Source: Perilla frutescens (lineage: Eukaryota > Streptophyta > Magnoliopsida > Lamiales > Lamiaceae). From it: DNA of 64,000 nucleotides. The notes under the pieces were generated by a model. It saw only the letters and a program-made list of their open reading frames with translations. It had not been told where the DNA came from and did no database searches. Location: contig BRKX01000014.1 of NCBI GenBank assembly GCA_026008535.1, positions 56,655,006 through 56,719,005 on the forward strand, written 5' to 3'. Positions 49,800 through 63,200 of this stretch are shown piece after piece (position 1 is the first letter of the stretch; each line of letters starts with the position of its first letter). Made by a program: the position numbers and the translations under genes.

Positions 49800-52700
49800 T
49801 TCAAAAATTCTAGACTCAAGGAAAAACCCGACGTTCACCCCGATCCCTACATAAGAGGAGACGGTTTTGGAAATCAACTTGATAATCACCTAGAGGCTGA
49901 CTCAAATAGGGTTTCTACCGGTTCGACTTTTGGTAGGGTAGATATTTGAGTTAGGAATCCAACGCAACAAGAATCACGGGTAAAGCTTACTTCTGGAGAG
50001 AGTTATAGCCGTTTTACTAACGGCTGCCAGAAAATGGGGCCAAATCTGGCCACCGGCCAAAGGGGTACCCCTTTGGGCGGGCTCAAAAATTTGATTTTTT
50101 TAAAAGTGGACGGATTAGGCATATATGATCATTTGGATTGATTCAAAATGGACTCTAGGGTTCAAAAATTCTAGACTCAATGAAAAATCCGACGTTCACC
50201 CCGATCCCTACATAAGAGGAGACGGTTTTTGAAATCAACTTGATAATCACCTAGAGGCTGACTCAAATAGGGTTTCTACCGGTTCGACTTTTGGTAGGGT
50301 AGATATTTGAGTTAGGAATCCAACGCAATAAGAATCATGGGTAAAGCTTACTACTGGAGAGAGTTATAGCCGTTTTACTGACGGCTGCCAGAAAACGGGG
50401 CCAAATCTGGCCACCGGCCAAAGGGGTACCCCTTTGGGCGGGATCAAAAATTTGATTTTTTTAAAAGTGGACGGATTAGGCATATATGATCATATGGAGT
50501 GATTCATAATGGACTCTAGCGTTCAAAAATTCTAGACTCAATGAAAAACCCGACGTTCACCCCGATCCCTACATAAGAGGAGACGGTTTTAAAAATCAAC
50601 TTGATAATCACCTAGAGGCTGACTCAAATAGGGTTTCTACCGGTTCGACTTTTGGTAGGGTAGTTATATGAGTTAGGAATCCAACGCAACAAGAATCACG
50701 GGTAAAGCTTACTTCTGGAGAGAGTTATAGCCGTTTTACTGACGGCTGCCAGAAAACGGGGCCAAATTTCGCCACCGGCCAAAGGGGTACCCCTTTGGGC
50801 GGGCTCAAAAATTTGATTTTTTCAAAAGTGGACGGATCAGGCATATATGATCATATGGATTGATTCATAATGGACTCTAGTGTTCAAAAATGCTAGACTC
50901 AATGAAAAACCCGACGTTCACCCCGATCCCTACATAAGAGGTGACGGTTTTGGAAATCAACTTGATAATCACCTAGAGGCTGACTCAAATAGGGTTTCTA
51001 CCGGTTCGACTTTTGGTAGGGTAGATATTTGAGTTAGGAATCCAACGCAACAAGAATCACGGGTAAAGCTTACTTCTGGAGAGAGTTATAGACGTTTTAC
51101 TGACGGCTGCCAGAAAATGGGGCGAAATCTGGCCACCGGCCAAAGGGGTACCCCTTTGGGCGGGCTCAAAAATTTGACTTTTTTAAAAGTGGACGGATTA
51201 GGCATATATGATCATTTGGATTGATTCATAATGGACTCTAGTGTTCAAAAATGCTAGACTCAATGAAAAACCCGACGTTCACCCCGATCCCCACAAAAGA
51301 GGTGACGGTTTTGGAAATCAACTTGATAATCACCTAGAGGCTGACTCAAATAGGGTTTCTACCGGTTCGACTTTTGGTAGGGTAGATATTTGAGTTAGGA
51401 ATCCAACGCAATAAGAATCACGGGTAAAGCTTACTACTGGAGACAGTTATAGCCGTTTTACTGACGGCTGCCAGAAAATGGGGCCAAAATCTGGCCACCG
51501 GCCAAAGGGGTACCCCTTTGGGCGGGCTCAAAAATTTGATTTTTTCAAAAGTGGACGGATTAGGCATATTTGATCATATGGATTGATTAATAATGGACTC
51601 TAGTGTTCAAAAATGCTAGACTCAATGAAAAACCCGACGTTCACCCCGATCCCCACAAAAGAGGTGACGGTTTTGGAAATCAACTTGATAATCACCTAGA
51701 GGCTGACTCAAATAGGGTTTCTACCGGTTCGACTTTTGGTAGGGTAGATATTTGAGTTAGGAATCCAACGCAACAAGAATCACGGGTAAAGCTTACTTCT
51801 GGAGAGAGTTATAGCCGTTTTACTGACCGCTGCCAGAAAACGGGGCCAAATCTGGCCACCGGCCAAAGGGATACCCCTTTGGGCGGGCTCAAAAATTTGA
51901 TTTTTTCAAAAGTGGATGGATTAGGCATATATCATCATATGGATTGATTAATAATGGACTCTAGTGTTCAAAAATACTAGACTCAATGAAAAACCCGACG
52001 TTCATCCCGATCCCTACATAAGAGGTGACGGTTTTGGAAATCAACTTGATAATCACCTAGAGGCTGACTCAAATAGGGTTTCTACCTGTTCGACTTTTGG
52101 TAGGGTAGATATTTGAGTTAGGAATCCAACGCAACAAGAATCACGGGTAAAGCTTACTTCTGGAGAGAGTTATAGACGTTTTACTGACGGCTGCCAGAAA
52201 ATGGGGCGAAATCTGGCCACCGGCCAAAGGGGTACCCCTTTGGGCGGGCTCAAAAATTTGATTTTTTTAAAAGTGGACGGATTAGGCATATATGATCATT
52301 TGGATTGATTCATAATGGACTCTAGTGTTCAAAAATGCTAGACTCAATGAAAAACCCGACGTTCACCCCGATCCCCACATAAGAGGTGACGGTTTTGGAA
52401 ATCAACTTGATAATCACCTAGAGGCTGACTCAAATGGGGTTTCTACCGGTTCGACTTTTGGTAGGGTAGATATTTGAGTTAGGAATCCAACGCAATAAGA
52501 ATCACGGGTAAAGCTTACTACTGGAGACAGTTATAGCCGTTTTACTGACGGCTGCCAGAAAATGGGGCCAAATCTGGCCACCGGCCAAAGGGGTACCCCT
52601 TTGGGCGGGATCAAAAATTTGATTTTTTTAAAAGTGGACGGATTAGGCATATATGATCATATGGAGTGATTCATAATGGACTCTAGCGTCAAAAATTCTA

Positions 52701-55214
52701 GACTCAATGAAAAACCCGACGTTCACCCCGATCCCTACATAAGAGGAGACGGTTTTAAAAATCAACTTGATAATCACCTAGAGGCTGACTCAAATAGGGT
52801 TTCTACCGGTTCGACTTTTGGTAGGGTAGTTATATGAGTTAGGAATCCAACGCAACAAGAATCACGGGTAAAGCTTACTTCTGGAGAGAGTTATAGCCGT
52901 TTTACTGACGGCTGCCAGAAAACGGGGCCAAATTTCGCCACCGGCCAAAGGGGTACCCCTTTGGGCGGGCTCAAAAATTTGATTTTTTCAAAAGTGGACG
53001 GATCAGGCATATATGATCATATGGATTGATTCATAATGGACTCTAGTGTTCAAAAATGCTAGACTCAATGAAAAACCCGACGTTCACCCCGATCCCCACA
53101 TAAGAGGTGACGGTTTTGGAAATCAACTTGATAATCACCTAGAGGCTGACTCAAATGGGGTTTCTACCGGTTCGACTTTTGGTAGGGTAGATATTTGAGT
53201 TAGGAATCCAACGCAATAAGAATCACGGGTAAAGCTTACTACTGGAGACAGTTATAGCCGTTTTACTGACGGCTGCCAGAAAATGGGGCCAAATCTGGCC
53301 ACCGGCCAAAGGGGTACCCCTTTGGGCGGGATCAAAAATTTGATTTTTTTAAAAGTGGACGGATTAGGCATATATGATCATATGGAGTTATTCATAATGG
53401 ACTCTAGCGTCAAAAATTCTAGACTCAATGAAAAACCCGACGTTCACCCCGATCCCTACATAAGAGGAGACGGTTTTAAAAATCAACTTGATAATCACCT
53501 AGAGGCTGACTCAAATAGGGTTTCTACCGGTTCGACTTTTGGTAGGGTAGTTATATGAGTTAGGAATCCAACGCAACAAGAATCACGGGTAAAGCTTACT
53601 TCTGGAGAGAGTTATAGCCGTTTTACTGACGGCTGCCAGAAAACGGGGCCAAATTTCGCCACCGGCCAAAGGGGTACCCCTTTGGGCGGGCTCAAAAATT
53701 TGATTTTTTCAAAAGTGGACGGATCAGGCATATATGATCATATGGATTGATTCATAATGGACTCTAGTGTTCAAAAATGCTAGACTCAATGAAAAACCCG
53801 ACGTTCACCCCGATCCCTACATAAGAGGTGACGGTTTTGGAAATCAACTTGATTATCACCTAGAGGCTAACTCAAATAGGGTTTCTACCGGTTAGACTTT
53901 TGGTAGGGTAGATATTTGAGTTAGGAATCCAACGCAACAAGAATCACGGGTAAAGCTTACTTCTGGAGAGAGTTATAGCCGTTTTACTGACGGCTGCCAG
54001 AAAACGGGGCCAAATCTGGCCACCGGCCAATGGGGTACCCCTTTGGGCGGGCTCAAAAATTCGATTTTTTAAAAAGTGGACGGATTAGGCATATATGATC
54101 ATTTGGATTGATTCATAATGGACTCTAGTGTTCAAAAATGCTAGACTCAATGAAAGACCCGACGTTCACCCCGATCCCTACATAAGAGGAGACGGTTTTG
54201 GAAATCAACTTGATAATCACCTAGAGGCTGACTCAAATAGGGTTTCTACCGGTTCGACTTTTGGTAGGGTAGATATTTGAGTTAGGAATCCAACGCAAGA
54301 AGAATCACGGGTAAAGCTTACTTCTGGAGAGAGTTATAGACGTTTTACTGACGGCTGCCAGAAAATGGGGCGAAATCTGGCCACCGGCCAAAGGGGCACC
54401 CCTTTGGGCGGGCTCAAAAATTTGATTTTTTTAAAAGTGGACAGATTAGGCATATATGATCATTTGGATTGATTCATAATGGACTCTAGTGTTCAAAAGT
54501 TCTAGACTCAATGAAAAACCTGACGTTCACCCCGATCCCTACATAAGAGGAGACGGTTTTGGAAATCAACTTGATAATCACCTAGAGGCTGACTCAAATA
54601 GGGTTTCTACCGGTTAGACTTTTGGTAGGGTAGATATTTGAGTTAGGAATCCAACGCAATAAGAATCACGGGTAAAGCTTACTTCTGGAGAGAGTTATAG
54701 ACGTTTTACTGACGGGTGCCAGAAAATGGGGCGAAATCTGGCCACCGGCCAAAGGGGTACCCCTTTGGGCGGGCTCAAAAATTTGATTTTTTTAAAAGTG
54801 GACAGATTAGGCATATATGATCATTTAGATTGATTCATAATGGACTCTAGTGTTCAAAAATTCTAGACTCAATGAAAAACCCGACGTTCACCCCGATCCC
54901 TACATAAGAGGAGACGGTTTTGGAAATCAACTTGATAATCACCTAGAGGCTGACTCAAATAGGGTTTCTATCGGTTCGACTTTTGGTAGGGTAGATATTT
55001 GAGTTAGGAATCCAACGCAACAAGAATCACGGGTAAAGCTTACTTCTGGAGAGAGTTATAGCCGTTTTACTGACGGCTGCCAGAAAACGGGGCCAAATCT
55101 GGCCACCGGCCAAAGGGGTACCCCCTTTGGGCGGGCTCAAAAATTTGATTTTTTTAAAAGTGGACGGATTAGGCATATATGATCATTTGGATTGATTCAT
55201 AATGGACTCTAGTG
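49800..55214. repeat. ~5-kb superunit, copy 2 (15 monomers)
   Basis: The landmark order of 40774-45827 is repeated at an offset of 9026-9027 bp (25 monomers) through 53048. One extra dimer follows (53049-53769), after which the offset is 9748 bp. The 54492 unit fuses the start of the 44744 type (AAGTTCTAG, GGTTAG) with the end of the 45105 type (CAATAAG, GACGGGTGCC), removing one monomer. Both copies share the rare AATTTGACTTTTTT (near 42150 and 51175) and ATATCATCATATGG. The first monomer is also close to 46189 and 47995. Confidence 0.83.
52328..53769. repeat. Tandem duplication of two monomers (721 bp x 2)
   Basis: Units at 52328 (ACTACTGGAGACAG, GGGATC, TATGGAGTG) and 52689 (AGCGTCAAAAATT, TAGTTATATGAG, TTTCGCC) are repeated at 53049 and 53410. 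One private change is GGAGTTATTC in the second copy, which removes a junction stop and opens a short read-through frame. The equivalent pair in superunit copy 1 (43301, 43662) is single, so this duplication is younger than the superunit duplication. Confidence 0.87.
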
Positions 55215-56299
55215 TTCAAAAATGCTAGACTCAATGAAAAACCCGACGTTCACCCCGATCCCTACATAAGAGGAGACGGTTTTGGAAATCAACTTGATAA
55301 TCACCTAGAGGCTGACTCAAATAGGGTTTCTACCGGTTCGACTTTTGGTAGGGTAGATATTTGAGTTAGGAATCCAACGCAATAAGAATCACGGGTAAAG
55401 CTTACTTCTGGAGAGAGTTATAGACGTTTTACTGACGGGTGCCAGAAAATGGGGCGAAATCTGGCCACCGGCCAAAGGGGTACCCCTTTGGGCGGGCTCA
55501 AAAATTTGATTTTTTTAAAAGTGGACAGATTAGGCATATATGATCATTTAGATTGATTCATAATGGACTCTAGTGTTCAAAAATTCTAGACTCAATGAAA
55601 AACCCGACGTTCACCCCGATCCCTACATAAGAGGAGACGGTTTTGGAAATCAACTTGATAATCACCTAGAGGCTGACTCAAATAGGGTTTCTATCGGTTC
55701 GACTTTTGGTAGGGTAGATATTTGAGTTAGGAATCCAACGCAACAAGAATCACGGGTAAAGCTTACTTCTAGAGAGAGTTATAGCCGTTTTACTGACGGC
55801 TGCCAGAAAACGGGGCCAAATCTGGCCACCGGCCAAAGGGGTACCCCCTTTGGGCGGGCTCAAAAATTTGATTTTTTTAAAAGTGGACGGATTAGGCATA
55901 TATGATCATTTGGATTGATTCATAATGGACTCTAGTGTTCAAAAATTCTAGACTCAATGAAAAACCTGACGTTCACCCCGATCCCTACATAAGAGGAGAC
56001 GGTTTTGGAAATCAACTTGATAATCACCTAGAGGCTGACTCAAATAGGGTTTCTATCGGTTCGACTTTTGGTAGGGTAGATATTTGAGTTAGGAATCCAA
56101 CGCAACAAGAATCACGGGTAAAGCTTACTTCTGGAGAGAGTTATAGCCGTTTTACTGACGGCTGCCAGAAAACGGGGCCAAATCTGGCCACCGGCCAAAG
56201 GGGTACCCCCTTTGGGCGGGCTCAAAAATTTGATTTTTTTAAAAGTGGACGGATTAGGCATATATGATCATTTGGATTGATTCATAATGGACTCTAGTG
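55215..56299. repeat. Local dimer-level repetition next to the pentamer
   Basis: The 55215 unit (CAATAAG, GACGGGTGCC, GGCGAAATC, ATCATTTAG) and the 55576 unit (CTATCGG, GTACCCCCTTT) repeat the pair formed by the end of 54492 and the 54853 unit, about 723 bp upstream. The following unit at 55938 is another CTATCGG/GTACCCCCTTT monomer with an AAACCTGACG start. It differs little from 55576, so this looks like a further partial duplication. Confidence 0.75.
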
Positions 56300-59200
56300 T
56301 TCAAAAATTCTAGACTCAATGAAAAACCTGACGTTCACCCCGATCCCTACATAAGAGGAGACGGTTTTGGAAATCAACTTGATAATCACCTAGAGGCTGA
56401 CTCAAATAGGGTTTCTACCGGTTTTACTATTGGTAGGGTAGATATTTGAGTTAGGAATCCAACGCAACAAGAATCACGGGTAAAGCTTACTTCTGGAGAG
56501 AGTTATAGACGTTTTACTGACGGCTGCCAGAAAATGGGGCGAAATCTGGCCACCGGCCAAAGGGGTACCCCTTTGGGCGGGCTAAAAAATTTAATTTTTT
56601 TAAAAGTGGACAGATTAGGCATATATGATCATTTGGATTGATTCATAATGGACTCTAGTGTTCAAAAATTCTAGACTCAATGAAAAACCCGACGTTCACC
56701 CCGATTCCTACATATGAGGTGACGGTTTTGGAAATCAACTTGATAATCACCTAGAGGCTGACTCAAATAGGGTTTCTATCGGTTCGACTTTTGGTAGGGT
56801 AGAGATTTGAGTTAGGAATCCAACGCAACAAGAATCACGGGTAAAGCTTACTTCTGGAGAGAGTTATAGCCGTTTTACTGACGGCTGCCAGAAAACGGGG
56901 CCAAATCTGGCCACCGGCCAAAGGGGTACCCCCTATGGGCGGGCTCAAAAATTTGATTTTTTTAAAAGTGGACGGATTATGCATATATGATCATTTGGAT
57001 TGATTTATAATGGACTCTAGTGTTCAAAAATTCTAGACTCAATGAAAAACCTGACGTTCACCCCGATCCCTACATAAGAGGAGACGGTTTTGGAAATCAA
57101 CTTGATAATCACCTAGAGGCTGACTCAAATAGGGTTTCTACCGGTTAGACTTTTGGTGGGGTAGATATTTGAGTTAGAAATCCAACGCAACAAGAATCAC
57201 GGGTAAAGCTTACTTCTGGAGAGAGTTATAGCCGTTTTACTGACGGCTGCCAGAAAACGGGGCCAAATCTGGCCACCGGCCAATGGGGTACCCCTTTGGG
57301 CGGGCTCAAAAATTTGATTTTTCAAAAAGTGGACGGATTAGGCATATATGATCATTTGGATTGATTCATAATGGACTCTAGTGTTCAAAAATGCTAGACT
57401 CAATGAAAAACCCGACGTTCACCCCGATCCCTACATAAGAGGAGACGGTTTTGGAAATCAACTTGATAATCACCTAGAGGCTGACTCAAATAGGGTTTCT
57501 TCCGGTTCGACTTTTGGTAGGGTAGATATTTGAGTTAGGAATCCAAAGCAATAAGAATCACGGGTAAAGCTTACTTCTGGAGAGAGTTATAGACGTTTTA
57601 CTGACGGCTGCCAGAAAATGGGGCGAAATCTGGCCACCGGCCAAAGGGGTACCCCTTTGGGCGGGCTCAAAAATTTGATTTTTTTAAAAGTGGACAGATT
57701 AGGCATATATGATCATTTGGATTGATTCATAATGGACTCTAGTGTTCAAAAATTCTAGACTCAATGAAAAACCCGACGTTCACCCCGATCCCTACATAAG
57801 AGGAGACGGTTTTGGAAATCAACTTGATAATCACCTAGAGGCTGACTCAAATAGGGTTTCTATCGGTTCGACTTTTGGTAGGGTAGATAGTTGAGTTAGG
57901 AATCCAACGCAACAAGAATCACGGGTAAAGCTTACTTCTGGAGAGAGTTATAGCCGTTTTACTGACGGCTGCCAGAAAACGGGGCCAAATCTGGCCACCG
58001 GCCAAAGGGGTACCCCCTTTGGGCGGGCTCAAAAATTTGATTTTTTTAAAAGTGGACGGATTAGGCATATATGATCATTTGGATTGATTCATAATGGACT
58101 CTAGTGTTCAAAAATTCTAGACTCAATGAAAAACCTGACGTTCACCCCGATCCCTACATAAGAGGAGACGGTTTTGGAAATCAACTTGATAATCACCTAG
58201 AGGCTGACTCAAATAGGGTTTCTACCGGTTTTACTATTGGTAGGGTAGATATTTGAGTTAGGAATCCAACGCAACAAGAATCACGGGTAAAGCTTACTTC
58301 TGGAGAGAGTTATAGACGTTTTACTGACGGCTGCCAGAAAATGGGGCGAAATCTGGCCACCGGCCAAAGGGGTACCCCTTTGGGCGGGCTAAAAAATTTA
58401 ATTTTTTTAAAAGTGGACAGATTAGGCATATATGATCATTTGGATTGATTCATAATGGACTCTAGTGTTCAAAAATTCTAGACTCAATGAAAAACCCGAC
58501 GTTCACCCCGATTCCTACATATGAGGTGACGGTTTTGGAAATCAACTTGATAATCACCTAGAGGCTGACTCAAATAGGGTTTCTATCGGTTCGACTTTTG
58601 GTAGGGTAGAGATTTGAGTTAGGAATCCAACGCAACAAGAATCACGGGTAAAGCTTACTTCTGGAGAGAGTTATAGCCGTTTTACTGACGGCTGCCAGAA
58701 AACGGGGCCAAATCTGGCCACCGGCCAAAGGGGTACCCCCTATGGGCGGGCTCAAAAATTTGATTTTTTTAAAAGTGGACGGATTATGCATATATGATCA
58801 TTTGGATTGATTTATAATGGACTCTAGTGTTCAAAAATTCTAGACTCAATGAAAAACCTGACGTTCACCCCGATCCCTACATAAGAGGAGACGGTTTTGG
58901 AAATCAACTTGATAATCACCTAGAGGCTGACTCAAATAGGGTTTCTACCGGTTAGACTTTTGGTGGGGTAGATATTTGAGTTAGAAATCCAACGCAACAA
59001 GAATCACGGGTAAAGCTTACTTCTGGAGAGAGTTATAGCCGTTTTACTGACGGCTGCCAGAAAACGGGGCCAAATCTGGCCACCGGCCAATGGGGTACCC
59101 CTTTGGGCGGGCTCAAAAATTTGATTTTTCAAAAAGTGGACGGATTAGGCATATATGATCATTTGGATTGATTCATAATGGACTCTAGTGTTCAAAAATG

Positions 59201-59913
59201 CTAGACTCAATGAAAAACCCGACGTTCACCCCGATCCCTACATAAGAGGAGACGGTTTTGGAAATCAACTTGATAATCACCTAGAGGCTGACTCAAATAG
59301 GGTTTCTTCCGGTTCGACTTTTGGTAGGGTAGATATTTGAGTTAGGAATCCAAAGCAATAAGAATCACGGGTAAAGCTTACTTCTGGAGAGAGTTATAGA
59401 CGTTTTACTGACGGCTGCCAGAAAATGGGGCGAAATCTGGCCACCGGCCAAAGGGGTACCCCTTTGGGCGGGCTCAAAAATTTGATTTTTTTAAAAGTGG
59501 ACAGATTAGGCATATATGATCATTTGGATTGATTCATAATGGACTCTAGTGTTCAAAAATTCTAGACTCAATGAAAAACCCGACGTTCACCCCGATCCCT
59601 ACATAAGAGGAGACGGTTTTGGAAATCAACTTGATAATCACCTAGAGGCTGACTCAAATAGGGTTTCTATCGGTTCGACTTTTGGTAGGGTAGATAGTTG
59701 AGTTAGGAATCCAACGCAACAAGAATCACGGGTAAAGCTTACTTCTGGAGAGAGTTATAGCCGTTTTACTGACGGCTGCCAGAAAACGGGGCCAAATCTG
59801 GCCACCGGCCAAAGGGGTACCCCCTTTGGGCGGGCTCAAAAATTTGATTTTTTTAAAAGTGGACGGATTAGGCATATATGATCATTTGGATTGATTCATA
59901 ATGGACTCTAGTG
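56300..59913. repeat. Tandem duplication of five monomers (1807 bp x 2)
   Basis: Units at 56300, 56661, 57023, 57384 and 57745 are repeated at 58107, 58468, 58830, 59191 and 59552 with every private marker: GGTTTTACTATTGG with CTAAAAAATTTAATT; GATTCCTACATATGAGG with GTAGAGATTTG and CCCCCTATGGGC; GGTGGGGTAG with CCAATGGGG; TTCTTCCGG with CCAAAGCAATAAG; GTAGATAGTTGAG. I noticed no difference between copies. The 56300 type itself is a hybrid (start like 45828, end like 47634). This is one of the youngest duplications in the window. Confidence 0.92.
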
Positions 59914-60274
59914 TTCAAAAATTCTAGACTCAATGAAAAACCTGACGTTCACCCCGATCCCTACATAAGAGGAGACGGTTTTGGAAATCAACTTGATAAT
60001 CACCTAGAGGCTGACTCAAATAGGGTTTCTACCGGTTCGACTTTTGGTAGGGTAGATATTTGAGTTAGGAACCCAACGCAACAAAAATCACGGGTAAAGC
60101 TTACTTCTGGAGAGAGTTATAGCCATTTTACTGACGGCTGCCAGAAAACGGGGCCAAATCTGGCCACCGGCCAATGGGGTACCCCTTTGGGCGGGCTCAA
60201 AAATTTGATTTTTTCAAAAGTGGACGGATTAGGCATATATGATCATATGGATTGATTCATAATGGACTCTAGCG

Positions 60275-63200
60275 TTCAAAAATTCTAGACTCAATGAAAA
60301 ACCCGACGTTCACCCCGATCCCTACATAAGAGGTGACGGTTTTGGAAATCAACTTGATAATCACCTAGAGGCTGACTCAAATAGGGTTTCTACCGGTTCG
60401 ACTTTTGGTAGGGTAGATATTTGAGTTAGGAATCCAACGCAATAAGAATCATGGGTAAAGCTTACTACTGGAGAGAGTTATAGCCGTTTTACTGACGGCT
60501 GCCAGAAAACGGGGCCAAATCTGGCCACCGGCCAAAGGGTACCCCTTTGGGCGGGCTCAAAAATTTGATTTTTTCAAAAGTGGATGGATTAGGCATATAT
60601 GATCATATGGATTGATTCATAATGGACTCTAGTGTTCAAAAATGCTAGACTCAATGAAAAACCCGACGTTCACCTCGATCCCCACATAAGAGGTGACGGT
60701 TTTGGAAATCAACTTGATAATCACCTAGAGGCTGACTCAAATAGGGTTTCTACCGGTTCGACTTTTGGTAGGGTAGATATTTGTGTTAGGAATCCAACGC
60801 AACAAGAATCACGGGTAAAGCTTACTTCTGGAGAGAGTTATAGCCGTTTTACTGACGGCTGCCAGAAAACGGGGGCAAATCTGGCCACCGGCCAAAGGGA
60901 TACCCCTTTGGGCGGGCTCAAAAATTTGATTTTTTCAAAAGTGGATGGATTAGGCATATATGATCATATGGATTGATTAATAATGGACTCTAGTGTTCAA
61001 AAATGCTAGACTCAATGAAAAACCCGACGTTCACCCCGATCCCTACATAAGAGGTGACGGTTTTGGAAATCAACTTGATAATGACCTAGAGGCTGACTCA
61101 AATAGGGTTTCTACCGGTTCGACATTTGGTAGGGTAGATATTTGAGTTAGGAATCCAACGCAACAAGAATCACGGCTAAAGCTTACTTCTGGAGAGAGTT
61201 ATAGACGTTTTACTGACGGCTGCCAGAAAATGGGGCCAAATCTGGCCACCGGCCAAAGGGGTACACCTTTGGGCGGGCTCAAAAATTTGATTTTTTTAAA
61301 AGTGGACGGATTAGGCATATATGATCATTTGGATTGATTCATAATGGACTCTAGTGTTTAAAAATGCTAGACTCAATGAAAAACCCGACGTTCACCCCGA
61401 TCCCCACATAAGAGGTGACGGTTTTGAAAATCAACTTGATAATCACCTAGAGGCTGACACATATAGGGTTTCTACCGGTTCGACTTTTGGTAGGGTAGAT
61501 ATTTGAGTTAGGAATCCAACGCAACAAGAATCACGGGTAAAGCTTACTTCTGGAGAGAGTTATAGCCGTTTTACTGAAGGCTGCCAGAAAACGGGGCCAA
61601 ATCTGGCCACCGGCCAAAGGGGTACCCCTTTGGGCGGGCTCAAAAATTTGATTTTTTCAAAAGTGGACGGATTAGGCATATATGATCATATGGATTGATT
61701 CATAATGCTCTCTAGCGTTCAAAAATTCTAGACTCAATGAAAAATCCGACGTTCACCCCGATCCCTACATAAGAGGAGACGGTTTTAAAAATCAACTTGA
61801 TAATTACCTAGAGGCTGACTCAAATAGGGTTTCTACCGGCTCGACTTTTGGTAGGGTAGATATTTGAGTTAGGAATCCAACGCAACAAGAATCACGGGTA
61901 AAGCTCACTTCTGGAGAGAGTTATAGCCATTTTACTGACGGCTGCCAGAAAACGGGGCCAAATCTGGCCACCGGCCAAAGGGATACCCCTTTGGGCGGGC
62001 TCAAAAATTTGATTTTTTCAAAAGTGGATGGATTAGGCATATATGATCATATGGATTGATTAATAATGGACTCTAGTGTTCAAAAATGCTAGACTCAATG
62101 AAAAACCCGACGTTCACCCCGATCCCTACATAAGAGGTGACGGTTTTGGAAATCAACTTGATAATCACCTAGAGGCTGACTCAAATAGGGTTTCTACCGG
62201 TTCGACTTTTGGTAGGGTAGATATTTGAGTTAGGAATCCAACGCAACAAGAATCACGGGTAAAGCTTACTTCTGGAGAGAGTTATAGACGTTTTACTGAC
62301 GGCTGCCAGAAAACGGGGCCAAATCTGGCCACCGGCCAAAGGGGTACCCCTTTGGGCGGGCTCAAAAATTTGATTTTTTTAAAAGTGGACGGATTAGGCA
62401 TATATGATCATTTGGATTGATTTATAATGGACTCAAGTGTTCAAAAATTCTAGACTCAATGAAAAACCCGACGTTCACCCCGATCCCTACATAAGAGGAT
62501 ACGGTTTTGGAAATCAACTTGATAATCACCTAGAGGCTGACTCAAATAGGGTTTCTACCGGTTCGACTTTTGGTAGGGTAGATATTTGAGTTATGAATCC
62601 AACGCAACAAGAATCACGGGTAAAGCTTACTTCTGGAGAGAGTTATAGCCGTTTTACTGACGGCTGCCAGAAAACGGGGCCAAATCTGGCCACCGGCCAA
62701 AGGGGTACCCCTTTGGGCGGGCTCAAAAATTTGATTTTTTCAAAAGTGGACGGATTAGGCATATATGATCATATGGATTGATTCATAATGGACTCTAGTG
62801 TTCAAAAATGCTAGACTCAATGAAAAACCCGATGTTCACCCCGATCCCCACATAAGAGGTGACGGTTTTGCAAATCAACTTGATAATCACCTAGAGGCTC
62901 ACTCAAATAGGGTTTCTACCGGTTCGACTTTTGGTAGGGTAGATATTTGAGTTAGGAATCAAACACAACAAGAATCACGGGTAAAGCTTACTTCTGGAGA
63001 GAGTTATAGCCATTTTACTGATGGCTGCCAGAAAACGGGGCCAAATCTGGCCACCGGCCAAAGGGATACCCCTTTGGGCGGGCTCAAAAATTTGATTTTT
63101 TCAAAAGTGGATGGATTAGGCATATATGATCATATGGATTGATTAATAATGGACTCTAGTGTTCAAAAATGCTAGACTCAATGAAAAACCCGACGTTCAC

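Larger units (their letters stand above)
40052..60274. repeat. Block VI: complex higher-order array (56 units)
   Basis: This block is built from about fifteen recognisable monomer variants reused in several orders. Markers include GGGCGAAATCTGG with AGACGTTTT, TAGTTATATGAG with AAATTTCGCC, GGTTTTACTATTGG, CCAATGGGG, GTACCCCCTTTGGG (one extra C), ACTACTGGAGACAG, ATATCATCATATGG, and GATTCAAAATGG with AGGGTTC. A 14-monomer run recurs 9.03 kb downstream, a five-monomer period links 46189-50521, and a 1807-bp pentamer is tandemly duplicated at 56300-59913. Many units are hybrids of two other variants. I see no insertion of unrelated DNA. Confidence 0.88.

Noticed and set aside
53283..53558. 91-codon open frame crossing a monomer junction
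   Set aside because: It is created by GGAGTGATTC changing to GGAGTTATTC in one monomer; its parent copies are closed, so it is a by-product of the repeat.
62593..62781. 62-codon ATG-started frame
   Set aside because: A single substitution (GTTAGGAATC to GTTATGAATC) gives an ATG after the usual stop; it is the tail of the fortuitous monomer frame.
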